From Corynebacterium durum (lineage in GTDB: Bacteria; Actinomycetota; Actinomycetes; Mycobacteriales; Mycobacteriaceae), in contig NZ_CP047200.1 of assembly GCF_030408675.1 (NCBI RefSeq), positions 1,922,001 through 1,986,000 of the forward strand: a DNA stretch of 64,000 nt. Reading direction: 5' to 3'. Under the pieces are notes generated by a model. That model was given only the letters and a program-made list of their open reading frames with translations. It had not been told where the DNA came from and ran no database searches. Of this stretch, positions 6,731 to 17,256 are shown one piece after another. How positions within the stretch are numbered: the stretch's first letter is position 1; each line of letters begins with the position of its first letter. The position numbers and the translations under genes are program-made.

Positions 6731-8932
6731 ATGTCGAAGTTAAATGTTGGTGATCTGCTCGATGGGCGTTATCGCATCGAAACACCCATCGCGCGGGGTG
6801 GCATGTCCACTGTCTACCGATGTATTGATACCCGCCTCGGGCGACCGGTTGCAGCTAAGGTCATGGACGATCGCTACATTGATGACCCCATCTTCCGCGA
6901 CCGCTTCCGCCGGGAAGCGCGATCCATGGCGCAACTGTCGCACCCCTGCCTGGTCAACGTCTATGACACGGGTGAAGACGGCGACCACCTGTTCCTCATC
7001 ATGGAACTCATCAACGGTGGTACCCTCCGCGAACTCTTAGCTGAGCGCGGCCCCATGCCCCCGCACGCCGTCGCAGCTGTGATGCGCAGCATGCTCACCG
7101 GACTCTCTGTGGCGCACTCTGCTGGGATGGTGCACCGCGACATCAAACCAGACAACATCCTGATCAACGGCGATCACCAGGTCAAACTCGCCGACTTCGG
7201 ACTGGTGCGTGAAACCTCCCAAAACACCGCCACCTCAGACCAGATCATCGGCACCGTCTCCTACCTTTCGCCCGAACAGGTCGAAGGCGGCGACATCGGC
7301 CCGGAAAGCGACGTCTACTCCGCCGGCATCGTCCTCTACGAACTGCTCACTGGGGAAATCCCCTTCACCGGCGACACCCAGGTAGCACAGGCATTTAAAC
7401 GCCTCAACAACGACGTCCCCGCCCCCAGCACCCGCATCGACGGCGTACCACCGCTTTTCGACGCCCTGGTTGCCCAAGCCACCTCCCGCAACCCCGAGGA
7501 ACGCTTCACCGACGCCGGGGAATTCCTTTCCGCCGTAGACAGTGCAGCAGCCGAACTGTCTCTCCCCGCATTCAAGGTACCCATCCCCCGAAACGCGGCG
7601 GCACATCGCGCCACCGAAATTGAGGATGATGCCGCGACGGAAGAATTTGGTACGCGGGAATTTGACGCGGACGAGATGGGTACCGAAGTGTTCAACTCGG
7701 GGCCAACCGAAACCTCCATTCTGGAACCAGTTGTTCCCACACCAGCCCCCGCGCAAGCCTCGGCACCCGAAACCCGCGTGGCAGCAGCGACACCCGCACA
7801 TCAAGCACCTTCTCCCGCTCCGCCTACACCTGTCAGCCCGCCAGGCCCCAAACCCGTGAGCAACCGCTCCGGCATCCGACTCGGTGTGTGGTTGACCGTC
7901 ATATTCATTCTCACCTGTGCCGTCGCTGTCGGCGGTTGGTGGTTTGGTTCTGGGCGCTACGGCGAGATTCCAGAAGTCATTGGCATGGACCGTGTGCAGG
8001 CTACTGCGGCAATCCAGAACGGTGGCTTCGAACCCACCATCCAGCAGGTGTACAACGACGACACCGCCGTCGACCAGATTGTGGGTACCAATCCCCCTTT
8101 TGGTTCTAGGGCGGTCCGAGGCAGCAATGTGGCCATTCTCATTTCCCTCGGACGCCCCACCATCCCCACCATCCCCACCGATCACAGCGTAGACCGCTAC
8201 CGGGCACTCCTCAGCGAACGCACCCTCACCTGGCAGGACGGCGACCAGGTGTACTCCGACGACGTCCCCGCCGGGGGCGTCGCAGAAACAAGCCCCGCAG
8301 TAGGCCAAGAAGTGCGCACCGGAACCGCTGTCAGTGTCTCGCTGAGCAAAGGACCAGCACCCGTCGCCGTACCCGACGTCAAAGGACTTTCACGTTCAGC
8401 CGCCGAGTCGGCGCTCAAGAGTGCAGGACTGAAAGTCGCGCGTGTCGATGAAGGCTTCATCTCCACCACCCCGAAAGACCACGTGTTTGGTATCCTCCCC
8501 GCGCCGGGTACCGAAGTGACGCGCGGTACCGAAGTGGTGATCCAGGTCTCCACCGCCCTCGAAGTCCCCGACATTGTGGGCATGTCGCAGGAAGAAGCCA
8601 CCAAGAAGCTGCAGGAAGCCGGCATCAAAGTCGACCAGATCAAGCAGGACAACACCACCGGCACCAAAGCTCATCAGGTTGTGGGAACAGCCCCAGGTCC
8701 TGGAACCCTCATAGATCCCAGCTCGTCCAGCGTCGATATCGTCGTGGCCAAAAAGGTCAAAGTTCCCAACGTGGTGGGCAGCAAACTGGCCGATGCCAAA
8801 GAAAAACTAGAAGAAGCCGGACTCTCCGCCTCAAGCAGCGGGTCCGACTCCTCACGGGTGATCACTCAAAGCCCCCGCGCTGGAAGTGAAGTTGACAACG
8901 GCAAATCAGTCACGCTGAAAACCATCGGCTAG
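6731..8932 (+). CDS. pknL: Serine/threonine protein kinase PknL with PASTA repeats
   Basis: A 733-residue transmembrane kinase. The N-terminal Hanks domain has the Gly-rich loop ARGGMSTVYR (21-30), catalytic Lys43, HRDIKPDN (135-142) and DFG (155-157). A Pro/Ala-rich linker precedes one membrane helix at about 385-408 (LGVWLTVIFILTCAVAVGGWWF). The extracellular part holds about five PASTA repeats (for example VPDVKGLSRSAAESALKSAG and VPNVVGSKLADAKEKLEEAG), which in related kinases sense muropeptides or lipid II. Linkage to mptA, aroG and the Rv2175c-type gene identifies it as PknL. It ends just before the convergent aroG. Confidence 0.95.
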   Translation: MSKLNVGDLLDGRYRIETPIARGGMSTVYRCIDTRLGRPVAAKVMDDRYIDDPIFRDRFRREARSMAQLSHPCLVNVYDTGEDGDHLFLIMELINGGTLRELLAERGPMPPHAVAAVMRSMLTGLSVAHSAGMVHRDIKPDNILINGDHQVKLADFGLVRETSQNTATSDQIIGTVSYLSPEQVEGGDIGPESDVYSAGIVLYELLTGEIPFTGDTQVAQAFKRLNNDVPAPSTRIDGVPPLFDALVAQATSRNPEERFTDAGEFLSAVDSAAAELSLPAFKVPIPRNAAAHRATEIEDDAATEEFGTREFDADEMGTEVFNSGPTETSILEPVVPTPAPAQASAPETRVAAATPAHQAPSPAPPTPVSPPGPKPVSNRSGIRLGVWLTVIFILTCAVAVGGWWFGSGRYGEIPEVIGMDRVQATAAIQNGGFEPTIQQVYNDDTAVDQIVGTNPPFGSRAVRGSNVAILISLGRPTIPTIPTDHSVDRYRALLSERTLTWQDGDQVYSDDVPAGGVAETSPAVGQEVRTGTAVSVSLSKGPAPVAVPDVKGLSRSAAESALKSAGLKVARVDEGFISTTPKDHVFGILPAPGTEVTRGTEVVIQVSTALEVPDIVGMSQEEATKKLQEAGIKVDQIKQDNTTGTKAHQVVGTAPGPGTLIDPSSSSVDIVVAKKVKVPNVVGSKLADAKEKLEEAGLSASSSGSDSSRVITQSPRAGSEVDNGKSVTLKTIG

Positions 8933-8937
8933 GGGCC

Positions 8938-10363
<1,426 letters not shown>

Positions 10364-10367
10364 TCAT

Positions 10368-10880
10368 TTAGTTCGGTGGCAGAACGTGGCCCTTCGCACC
10401 AATCGGCAACGCAGCCATACATGCCTGGAATTTGCGTACATTGTGGCGCGCATCCTCCAGCGCATTGTGCTTCCCCGATTCAAGATCAGGAAGCTGGGGC
10501 TTCCCCGCAAACTCCCAGTACTGCTTCAGCTCACGGGTAAAACGCGGAATGTGTCGAGGCAGCGCAGGCATATCTCCCCACAACTGTGCCAGCACAACAT
10601 GGTCGTAGCAGCCCACCCACGCCCACAATTCCGCACCACCAGGGACATGCAAGAACTTCTCCAGATCGGTACGGATGGTATCCAGGCTCTTCCACTCGGA
10701 GGAATTCGGGTTGGGCAGCTGGTTCAACACGTTGTTGCGCACCCACTCCCCTGCGCGCGCCGGATCAAAGTCTGTTGAGACGGCGTAGTACTCGCGTCCG
10801 TCGTCCCCCACGATGCCGATAGAGATGAGTTCGATGGTCTCCCCGTCTTCAATAAACTCTGTGTCATAAAAAAAGCGCAC
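10368..10880 (-). CDS. Rv2179c-type 3'-5' exoribonuclease (RNase AS)
   Basis: The 170-residue protein begins RFFYDTEFIEDG, placing the first acidic pair (D-x-E) of a DEDD exonuclease at residues 7 and 9. WVGCYDHVVLAQLWG and HNALEDARHNVRKFQ supply the later Asp and His residues. Rv2179c and its relatives are small 3'-5' exoribonucleases that prefer adenylate-containing RNA. The GTG at 10880 is preceded by AAAGGA with good spacing; the longer frame upstream is not needed. It is divergent from mptC with 58 bp between the starts. Confidence 0.88.
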   Translation of the reverse strand: MRFFYDTEFIEDGETIELISIGIVGDDGREYYAVSTDFDPARAGEWVRNNVLNQLPNPNSSEWKSLDTIRTDLEKFLHVPGGAELWAWVGCYDHVVLAQLWGDMPALPRHIPRFTRELKQYWEFAGKPQLPDLESGKHNALEDARHNVRKFQACMAALPIGAKGHVLPPN

Positions 10881-10938
10881 CGTTCGTCCTTTCCAGGTGC
10901 TGGTTAAATCCATCTGAACTACACGATACACTGCTTGA

Positions 10939-13242
10939 GTGCAGATTCTTGAGAAACGGAGTACCGCAGTAGCTGCTGTACTTCTTACACTTGTTGTTGT
11001 TGTGACATGGAGCTTGAATTTGGAAAGTTTCAGTCGATCCAGCATTTTGATGTATCACATTGATGTGGCGGTGTACCTGGAGGGTGGTTTGGCGTTCCTT
11101 CGGGGGGAGAACCTGTACACGCAGGATTTTGATTTTGGTTCGATTTCCTTGCCTTTTACCTATCCACCGATCTCTGCGATCGTTTTTTCTGCTTTGGCAC
11201 CGTTTCCGCTGTGGGTGAGCAGTTTGGTGTTCATCGTGGCAACGGTGGTACTGCTGTGGTGGTGCTGTGTGATTGTGCTGCGACATGCAGTCTCTGGTTG
11301 GGGCGTGGGGCGCACGCGCATCGTGGCATTGGCGATCCTGCCGTTTGTTGTGGCTTTGGAGCCGGTGCGAGAGACCTTGGGTTTTGCCCAGGTCAATGTA
11401 TTTTTGATGGCCATGGTGATGGTGGATGTGTTAACAAAGAAGCCATGGCTGCCGCGTGGTTTTTGGATTGGCTTGGCGGCGGCTATTAAGTTAACACCCG
11501 CTGTTTTTGGTTTATATTTTTTGGTGAAACGGGATTTCCGGGCCGCTGCGGTCACGATAATGTCGGGGCTTGGTTTCACAGCGTTGGCGTGGGCAATAAG
11601 CCCGGAAAATTCGGCGCAGTATTGGCTTCATACGGTTCGGGATCCCAGTCGTATTGGCGGCTTGAGTTATGGGGGAAATCAGTCGTTTAAGGGTTTTTTG
11701 GCACGCGTAATGGCGGAGCCTGGTCAGGACGCGGTGTGGCGTGTGCTGGTTGTGGCGACCATCGTGGCTGCAGCGTTGGCAATGTATCGCACAACGTCGC
11801 CAGCGATGGCCATCAGCCTGAACTCTCTAGTGGCGTTGTTGTGTTCGCCGGTGTCGTGGACGCATCACTGGGTGTGGTTGATTCCGTTGACACTGTTGAC
11901 GATTGTTCAGGCAGTGCGCGCGTTCCAGCGGCAGGACTGGGTGACGGTGAGCTGGGCGGCGTCGTTAAGCCTGGCATCGTTGGCGGCGATGCTGGTGGAA
12001 CCACATTGGGTGCTGCCGCATAAGAACGATACTGAGGCGCTGATGCCGCTGTCGGGGTTGATTATCGGCAGTTCGTACGTATGGATTGCGGTGGCGTTTC
12101 TGGTGGTGGCGTTGAGGCGGTCATCGCGGCTGTCGCTGCGATGGACATCCGCCACGATTATCGTCGCCACGGTCCTTGTATTCGCCTACACCTTCAGCGA
12201 GACGCTGCGTATCCGGCATTTCCTAGTGTTTGAGGCGCTGCGGAGCACCTCCCTCGACGGCGTGTTCACACACCCGCTGAACGCCACCCCGCTGGTGATA
12301 TTCCTGGGTAGGCCGCTGGCGTCGCTTCGACTGGATTTCGCCAGCACCATGCTTGTGATGGCAAACATGGTGGCTTTGTATGTTGTGGTGGTGGCGTTAC
12401 TGCGACACCTCCGCCTGCCTATCGACGGCCCACTCCCCCTCGCCGCCACCGCCGTTGCGGTGATCAGCCATCCTGTGCGCGATACTTTGATGGGTGGGCA
12501 CTGGACCCTGATGTTCCTGGCACTCATCGTTGCCGACGTATTCCTGCCAACAGTCCGATGGCCGCGCGGCCTACTCAGCGGCATCGCCGTCGCGCTGGGC
12601 GGCGGATGGCCGTTGCTCTCGGCGGTGGCCGCGTTTTCTGCACTGAAGAACTACCGCGCAATCGGCATCGTATTGGGCAGCTGTGCCGCCTCCTTCGGAC
12701 TGGGTTTTGTGGTGGCCAGAGAGACCACGCTGAGCTACCTCCACACTCTGTGGCACTGGCCGGAGACCATCCTCGCCGCGTTGACGGGCAGCATCAACAA
12801 CACCGCCTACGCCATGGTTGCTCGAGCGCTGGGTGGATCATCCACACTGAGCTGGCTGATCATGGTTGTTGTGGTACTGGCGGTGGCACACTTCGCTGCT
12901 CAACGTGCCGGGGATCGGTATGTGGCTGCGGCGTTTGGCTTATGTCTGCCCGCCCTGGTACTGCCATATTCCACAGCTACGGTGTGGGTGCTGTTACTTC
13001 CACTGGTGGTGTTACTTGCGCGGTGGAACCCCATCGCCACCGCGTTCGGGGCCTATCTTCTGTGGTTCGAGTGGTTCCCCGGGCGACTGGACTACATCTA
13101 TGGCGGCATCCGGGGTGAATGGTGGTTACCACCGTTTGAGGTTTTTGCCAGTGCCCCGGCGCTTTACTTGCTGGTGCTGATGCTTTTGAGCTTGGGCGGG
13201 AAAATCGCCCAGCCAAGTACTGGCACTTTGGCCAAGAAATGA
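10939..13242 (+). CDS. mptC: MptC-like alpha-(1->2)-mannosyltransferase (GT87), tandemly duplicated
   Basis: The 767-residue multi-spanning protein has a canonical GT87 (DUF2029) first half, with the putative catalytic Asp in YHIDVAVYLEGG (Asp42), EPVRETLGFAQVN (141-153), AAIKLTPAVF (181-190) and SPVSWTHHWVW (303-313). MptC/Rv2181-type enzymes add alpha-1,2-mannose branches to lipomannan using a polyprenyl-phosphate sugar. The second half (about 400-767) repeats the pattern in degenerate form: HPVRDTLMGGHWTLMFLALIVADV (511-534), INNTAYAMVARALGG and LPYSTATVWVLLLP. A single-copy family member is about 430 residues. TACACT (10927-10932) lies 6 nt before the GTG start, so it is probably leaderless. 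The end overlaps the convergent acyltransferase by 79 bp. Confidence 0.8.
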   Translation: MQILEKRSTAVAAVLLTLVVVVTWSLNLESFSRSSILMYHIDVAVYLEGGLAFLRGENLYTQDFDFGSISLPFTYPPISAIVFSALAPFPLWVSSLVFIVATVVLLWWCCVIVLRHAVSGWGVGRTRIVALAILPFVVALEPVRETLGFAQVNVFLMAMVMVDVLTKKPWLPRGFWIGLAAAIKLTPAVFGLYFLVKRDFRAAAVTIMSGLGFTALAWAISPENSAQYWLHTVRDPSRIGGLSYGGNQSFKGFLARVMAEPGQDAVWRVLVVATIVAAALAMYRTTSPAMAISLNSLVALLCSPVSWTHHWVWLIPLTLLTIVQAVRAFQRQDWVTVSWAASLSLASLAAMLVEPHWVLPHKNDTEALMPLSGLIIGSSYVWIAVAFLVVALRRSSRLSLRWTSATIIVATVLVFAYTFSETLRIRHFLVFEALRSTSLDGVFTHPLNATPLVIFLGRPLASLRLDFASTMLVMANMVALYVVVVALLRHLRLPIDGPLPLAATAVAVISHPVRDTLMGGHWTLMFLALIVADVFLPTVRWPRGLLSGIAVALGGGWPLLSAVAAFSALKNYRAIGIVLGSCAASFGLGFVVARETTLSYLHTLWHWPETILAALTGSINNTAYAMVARALGGSSTLSWLIMVVVVLAVAHFAAQRAGDRYVAAAFGLCLPALVLPYSTATVWVLLLPLVVLLARWNPIATAFGAYLLWFEWFPGRLDYIYGGIRGEWWLPPFEVFASAPALYLLVLMLLSLGGKIAQPSTGTLAKK

Positions 13243-14282
13243 AAACCTAGTGAGCTTACTGCGCTGCATGCCACACAGAGCAGTACTCCGAAGGTGGACG
13301 ACGCAAGGAAGGTAGGCGCGTCGGGCTGGAAGGGCTTCACGCCGTCAAAAAGCAGAATTTCAAACAACAAGGACACGCCGAATGCATGGCCGATGTAGAT
13401 GACCAGGGTGTGTTTCCCCAGGAAGGAGAACACAGCCTTGGTGGCGGGGATTTTTGAGAGGACCACGGCCAACAAGACCGCAGCCGGGAGCATTCCGATG
13501 CGGACAATGAGCTGCACAATGGTAGTTATGTCCACAACATCCAACAACCAACCGGTGTACGGGACGATAATGTCCTGGCCGCCATTGGTGTAGTGGTAGA
13601 TCAGCCACATATGCCCCACCACGAACAACCCAAGCACCGGAAGTGCATAGCGGTAGTCAGTGCACACTGCGGCGTATCGGGTGATGGCGGGACGCAGCGT
13701 AGCGCCAATCATAAACATGGGCAGATAGGCCACAATGTGGTAGCCCATTACCGGGGTGTAGGGAAACAGCAGGATGATCAGCGGGGTGAAGGACAAAGCC
13801 AAGGCTATCCACCGCGGTAGTTTCGCAGTGGCCCACAAGTAGATGGAAAACAGGATAAGGCAGTTGAGGAACCAGTACATGGTGGTGCCGTCAAGCGTGG
13901 CTGTGATGTAGGCGCTTGGGGGATGGATGGGATCGCCCAGGTACCGCTCCCAGATAGTGAACCGCGCTTTGAGTTCCAGCGGGGTCCAGATGAGTAATGG
14001 AACAAGGAAGAACCACAGCCGGAACATGAACAATTCCCTGAAGCTGTAACGCATTATTTTCACAGAAAAATATCCGCTTACAAGGAAAAATAGAGGCATG
14101 CGTAACGGGGCAAAAAATTCATTCACTGCTGCTATTGGGGTATCCATACCACCAGGCACCACTAAACACGCGTGCAATACAACAACACCGATAATGGATA
14201 AACCTTTGGCCACATCAGGCCAGTCGAGTCGTGTTTTTACTGTTGCTGCGGGGCGTTGGGTTAATGATGCCACGCTAGTCAT
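13164..14282 (-). CDS. Acyltransferase 3 family membrane protein
   Basis: The 372-residue protein has about ten membrane segments and starts DWPDVAKGLSIIGVVVLHACL, the D-x-x-(R/K)G-hh-h-h-h-h-h-H pattern of acyltransferase family 3 (OafA/YrhL-like). FLVSGYF (about residue 70) and WFLNCLILFSIYLW are also typical. These enzymes O-acylate cell-surface sugars or other carbohydrates; the substrate here is unknown, though position in a lipoglycan cluster suggests an envelope glycan (inference). The ATG at 14282 has GAGGAG close upstream. The last 79 bp overlap the 3' end of mptC on the other strand. Confidence 0.85.
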   Translation of the reverse strand: MTSVASLTQRPAATVKTRLDWPDVAKGLSIIGVVVLHACLVVPGGMDTPIAAVNEFFAPLRMPLFFLVSGYFSVKIMRYSFRELFMFRLWFFLVPLLIWTPLELKARFTIWERYLGDPIHPPSAYITATLDGTTMYWFLNCLILFSIYLWATAKLPRWIALALSFTPLIILLFPYTPVMGYHIVAYLPMFMIGATLRPAITRYAAVCTDYRYALPVLGLFVVGHMWLIYHYTNGGQDIIVPYTGWLLDVVDITTIVQLIVRIGMLPAAVLLAVVLSKIPATKAVFSFLGKHTLVIYIGHAFGVSLLFEILLFDGVKPFQPDAPTFLASSTFGVLLCVACSAVSSLGFHFLAKVPVLGWAIFPPKLKSISTSK

Positions 14283-14353
14283 AGCTCTCCTCACAAAAGC
14301 GCTTTTGAGGCATAGAATATGCGCCCCAAAAGCATGTGCTGCTTATCCTAGGC

Positions 14354-14387
14354 AAAAGTAGTGCCGAGATAAAATCGATAGCACTAC
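14354..14387 (-). terminator. Terminator of the plsC gene group
   Basis: GTAGTGC (14358-14364) pairs with GCACTAC (14381-14387), with an inner GAT/ATC pairing. On the minus strand the stem is followed by TTTT (complement of 14354-14357). It lies about 40 bp after the plsC stop codon. Confidence 0.65.
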
Positions 14388-14425
14388 CGCTCACGCGATA
14401 TGCCCCCAAAATAGGGTGGCTCGAT

Positions 14426-15154
14426 CTAGGGGTTATGCGGGGAGCTATCTCCACCCTCAGCGAGGGCTTTCTTCACCTCAGCCGCGTACACATCCGCGTA
14501 CTCCTGCCCGGACAGCTGCTGCAACTGGTGCATAATGTGGTCAGTTAACGCTCGTATAGCCTCATAGCTATCCCGCTCCAACCCACGATTATTAACAAAC
14601 TCGATGGGATAGATAGGATCGCCTACCTTCACCCGCACCTTACCCGGACGCGGAAACCATGTGCCAATCGGGTTGACGTCTCCCGTGCCGATCATCGCCA
14701 CAGGAATAACCTGAGCGCCAGACGCCAACGCAATGCGCGCCACGCCAGTTTTCCCTTTATACAAGCGACCATCGGGCGAACGTGTCCCCTCAGGGTAAAT
14801 CCCGAAAAGATCGCCATCGTTCAGCACCTCAACCGCCGTATTCATAGCGTCTTGCCCAGCACTGGCGGATGTGCGATTAACCGGGCGCGACCCGCTACTA
14901 GTAAAAAACCATTTCTGCAGCCTACCCACCAGCGTTGTGCCATTAAAATACTCTGCTTTAGCCAAAAACGTAATTTGTCGTGGGCACAGCAGCGGCAAAA
15001 AGAAGGAATCCATCACCGACTGGTGATTAGAGGCAATAATAGCTGGACCGGCGGACGGAATATTATCTACGCCAACAATCTCCGGGCGGTTGTACACCCG
15101 CAGGAAAGGACCAAAGATAATGTTTCTAAATATCCAATACCATTTATTTTGCAT
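14426..15154 (-). CDS. plsC: 1-acyl-sn-glycerol-3-phosphate acyltransferase (PlsC family)
   Basis: A 242-residue acyltransferase with the catalytic HX4D motif in ASNHQSVMDSFFLPLL (about residues 41-57), the substrate-binding IYPEGTRSPDGRLYKGKTG block (about 119-136) and VIPVAMIGTGDV. It transfers a fatty acyl chain to lysophosphatidic acid or a related acceptor at the inner membrane. The same type of gene (Rv2182c) accompanies mptC in mycobacteria, so an acceptor in PIM or lipoglycan anchors is possible but not shown. An AGGAAG ribosome binding site precedes the ATG. The glucokinase gene ends 14 bp upstream, so the two may be cotranscribed. Confidence 0.92.
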   Translation of the reverse strand: MQNKWYWIFRNIIFGPFLRVYNRPEIVGVDNIPSAGPAIIASNHQSVMDSFFLPLLCPRQITFLAKAEYFNGTTLVGRLQKWFFTSSGSRPVNRTSASAGQDAMNTAVEVLNDGDLFGIYPEGTRSPDGRLYKGKTGVARIALASGAQVIPVAMIGTGDVNPIGTWFPRPGKVRVKVGDPIYPIEFVNNRGLERDSYEAIRALTDHIMHQLQQLSGQEYADVYAAEVKKALAEGGDSSPHNP

Positions 15155-15168
15155 TACTTTTCTTCCTG

Positions 15169-16107
15169 CTAGACGGTGAGTTGACGCGCCAAGTCGGCCA
15201 CTCCGATCATGCCCGCGTCGGCCCCCAACTCCACGGTGCTCAGTCGCGCCATCGGACGGTGCCCACTTCCCACAATACGTTGAGCAAACTCTTTTCGGGC
15301 CATATCCAGATACAGCGCGGCATCCGTGGAGACTCCTCCACCAATCACGATCAGCTCCGGGTCCAACACATCCGCAACGATGGACAAACCCTCACCCAAC
15401 CACGTTGCAAACTGCTCCACCGCAGCCAGCGCCATTGGATCGCCTTTTTTAGCTTCGGCCATCACCATGCGGCCCGTCATCCGCCCCGGCGGATACTCAC
15501 CAAACGCGCCGGAGTCCATCAGCTCCTTCGCTGTATGCTCCAGCGCTGTGCCCGAACAGTAACGCTCCAGGCATCCCCGCTTCCCGCAGGCACATTCCCG
15601 CCCCTCGGGTACGACGGTCAGGTGACCAAACTCGGGAGCGGTGCCAAATGCGCCGCGGTAAATCTCACCATTGATCATCAACGCCCCGCCAATGCCGGTG
15701 CCAATGGCAAAAAGCGCCCAGACGGAAGCATCCTTCGCAGCGCCAAAACGGTACTCCCCCCAGGCTGCGGCGTTAGCGTCATGTTCTAGGCGCACAGGAA
15801 GCGCCAGGCGATCCTCCAGGATCTCCTTCACAGGGGCATCGCGCCACGCCAGGTGAGGCGCAAACCGTACCATCGTGCATTCGGGATCCAAAAACCCGGC
15901 GATAGCCAAGCCCACGGCATCCACGTCGTAGTTTGCGCGGAGCTGCTTGACCACAAACGAGATGCCTTCTTCCAATCCCTTGGGGCTATCAGGTGTCGGA
16001 ACATGTGCCGAATCAATGATCTGACCACGCCCGTTGACCACAGCCCCTCGAAGGTTGGTTCCGCCAATGTCAAAACCGATGGTCAACGGACCCGGCTGCT
16101 GTGACAT
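15169..16107 (-). CDS. glk: ROK-family glucokinase
   Basis: A 312-residue sugar kinase. The N-terminus IGFDIGGTNLRGAVV is the phosphate-binding loop. LEHDANAAAWGEYRFG holds the catalytic Asp, and GTAPEFGHLTVVP with ECACGKRGCLERYCSG is the ROK zinc signature (CxCGxxGCxE). It probably phosphorylates glucose with ATP; polyphosphate glucokinases lack this zinc site. TAGAGT (16114-16119) lies 6 nt before the ATG on the minus strand, hinting at a leaderless transcript that may continue into plsC. Confidence 0.92.
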   Translation of the reverse strand: MSQQPGPLTIGFDIGGTNLRGAVVNGRGQIIDSAHVPTPDSPKGLEEGISFVVKQLRANYDVDAVGLAIAGFLDPECTMVRFAPHLAWRDAPVKEILEDRLALPVRLEHDANAAAWGEYRFGAAKDASVWALFAIGTGIGGALMINGEIYRGAFGTAPEFGHLTVVPEGRECACGKRGCLERYCSGTALEHTAKELMDSGAFGEYPPGRMTGRMVMAEAKKGDPMALAAVEQFATWLGEGLSIVADVLDPELIVIGGGVSTDAALYLDMARKEFAQRIVGSGHRPMARLSTVELGADAGMIGVADLARQLTV

Positions 16108-16140
16108 CCTGACACTCTACTTCCCACGCGCGACAATAAC

Positions 16141-17235
16141 CTAGCCAGTATAAAGCACCTCACGCAAACGGGCACCCATGATCCTCCATGTCCAGCAGGT
16201 TTCCACGTGTTGACGCCCAGCGGACCCGAGCCGGTGACGCAGCGCGGCGTCGTCAAGCAATGTCACCAGCACCGACTCCAGCTCAGCCTGGTCGCGACCA
16301 TTCACTACAATGCCCGTTTCAGAAGTCACCGTCTCTGGCGCACCGCCTGAATTCCCCGCGATCACGGGGATACCGCACGCCTGCGCCTCCAAATACACAA
16401 TGCCTAGGCCCTCCACATCCAAGCCCCACCCACGGGTGCGCGCAGGCATGGCAAACACATCAGCCTCCCGAAGCACCTGCAGCATCTGCTCGAACGGTAA
16501 CCGCCCCAAAAACTGCACGGAATGCCCCAGGTCGGCGGCGCGGCGTCGTAACGCTTTCTCGTAGGAACCCCCACCGACCAGCACCAACTGGGCATCTGGG
16601 TGCTGGCGCAACACCGCCGGCATCGCAGCAATCAGACTATCCTGCCCCTTCCGCGGCACCAGACGCGACATACATACCACCGTTTCCCCCTCCGCTTTCG
16701 GCGACAACGGGGTAAACAACTGCGTATCGACGCCCGACGGCAACCGCACGTACCGAGGGTGCGGCCCGAACGCGCTACGGAAACGCCGGAGTGTGTACTC
16801 AGAAATGTAGGTCACCACATCGCAGGTGTTACCAATGCGACGCAGACATTGCCTGGCACCAGGAAGCATCGACCAGCCAACTTCATGTCCATGCGTCGAG
16901 GCCACCACGCGATGCGCACCCGCTTTCCGCGCAGCAGACGCCATCAACGCGAGTGGCGCAGCAGCCCCGAACCACACCACCTCAATCCCGTACTTTTTGA
17001 TAAGCTGCGCCATCTTCCGGGCTGTCGGCGGCGTTGGCAGCATCATCTTTCGAGGCCAGCGCACCACCGTATAAGGCACACTCGCGTCATACTCCCTGGC
17101 CGCCTCCTCATCTTGTGTGGAGGCAAAAACAACCACATCGCTCGGATCAAGCTGATCCACGAAATCACGCAGATACGACTGAATCCCACCCACCGTGGGC
17201 GGGAAATCATTGGTGACCAGCAAAACCTTCGCCAT
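16141..17235 (-). CDS. pimB: PimB', GDP-mannose-dependent phosphatidylinositol monomannoside mannosyltransferase
   Basis: A 364-residue GT4 (GT-B fold) enzyme. The N-terminus VLLVTNDFPPTVGGIQSYLRDF is typical of PimB'-type acceptor domains. The donor domain has MSRLVPRKGQDSLI (about 190-203), LVLVGGGSYE and the E-x7-E region near VEGLGIVYLEAQACGIPVIAG. PimB' adds the second mannose to PIM1 on the cytoplasmic face using GDP-mannose, starting PIM, lipomannan and lipoarabinomannan synthesis; MptA and MptC act later. TAGAAT (17244-17249) lies 8 nt before the ATG, suggesting a leaderless mRNA. Confidence 0.9.
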   Translation of the reverse strand: MAKVLLVTNDFPPTVGGIQSYLRDFVDQLDPSDVVVFASTQDEEAAREYDASVPYTVVRWPRKMMLPTPPTARKMAQLIKKYGIEVVWFGAAAPLALMASAARKAGAHRVVASTHGHEVGWSMLPGARQCLRRIGNTCDVVTYISEYTLRRFRSAFGPHPRYVRLPSGVDTQLFTPLSPKAEGETVVCMSRLVPRKGQDSLIAAMPAVLRQHPDAQLVLVGGGSYEKALRRRAADLGHSVQFLGRLPFEQMLQVLREADVFAMPARTRGWGLDVEGLGIVYLEAQACGIPVIAGNSGGAPETVTSETGIVVNGRDQAELESVLVTLLDDAALRHRLGSAGRQHVETCWTWRIMGARLREVLYTG

Positions 17236-17256
17236 GGGCGACCATTCTAGTCGCCG

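Noticed and set aside
7235..8308. Minus-strand frame of 357 codons opposite pknL
   Set aside because: Antisense of kinase and PASTA coding sequence; composition is aberrant (very Gly/Cys-rich).
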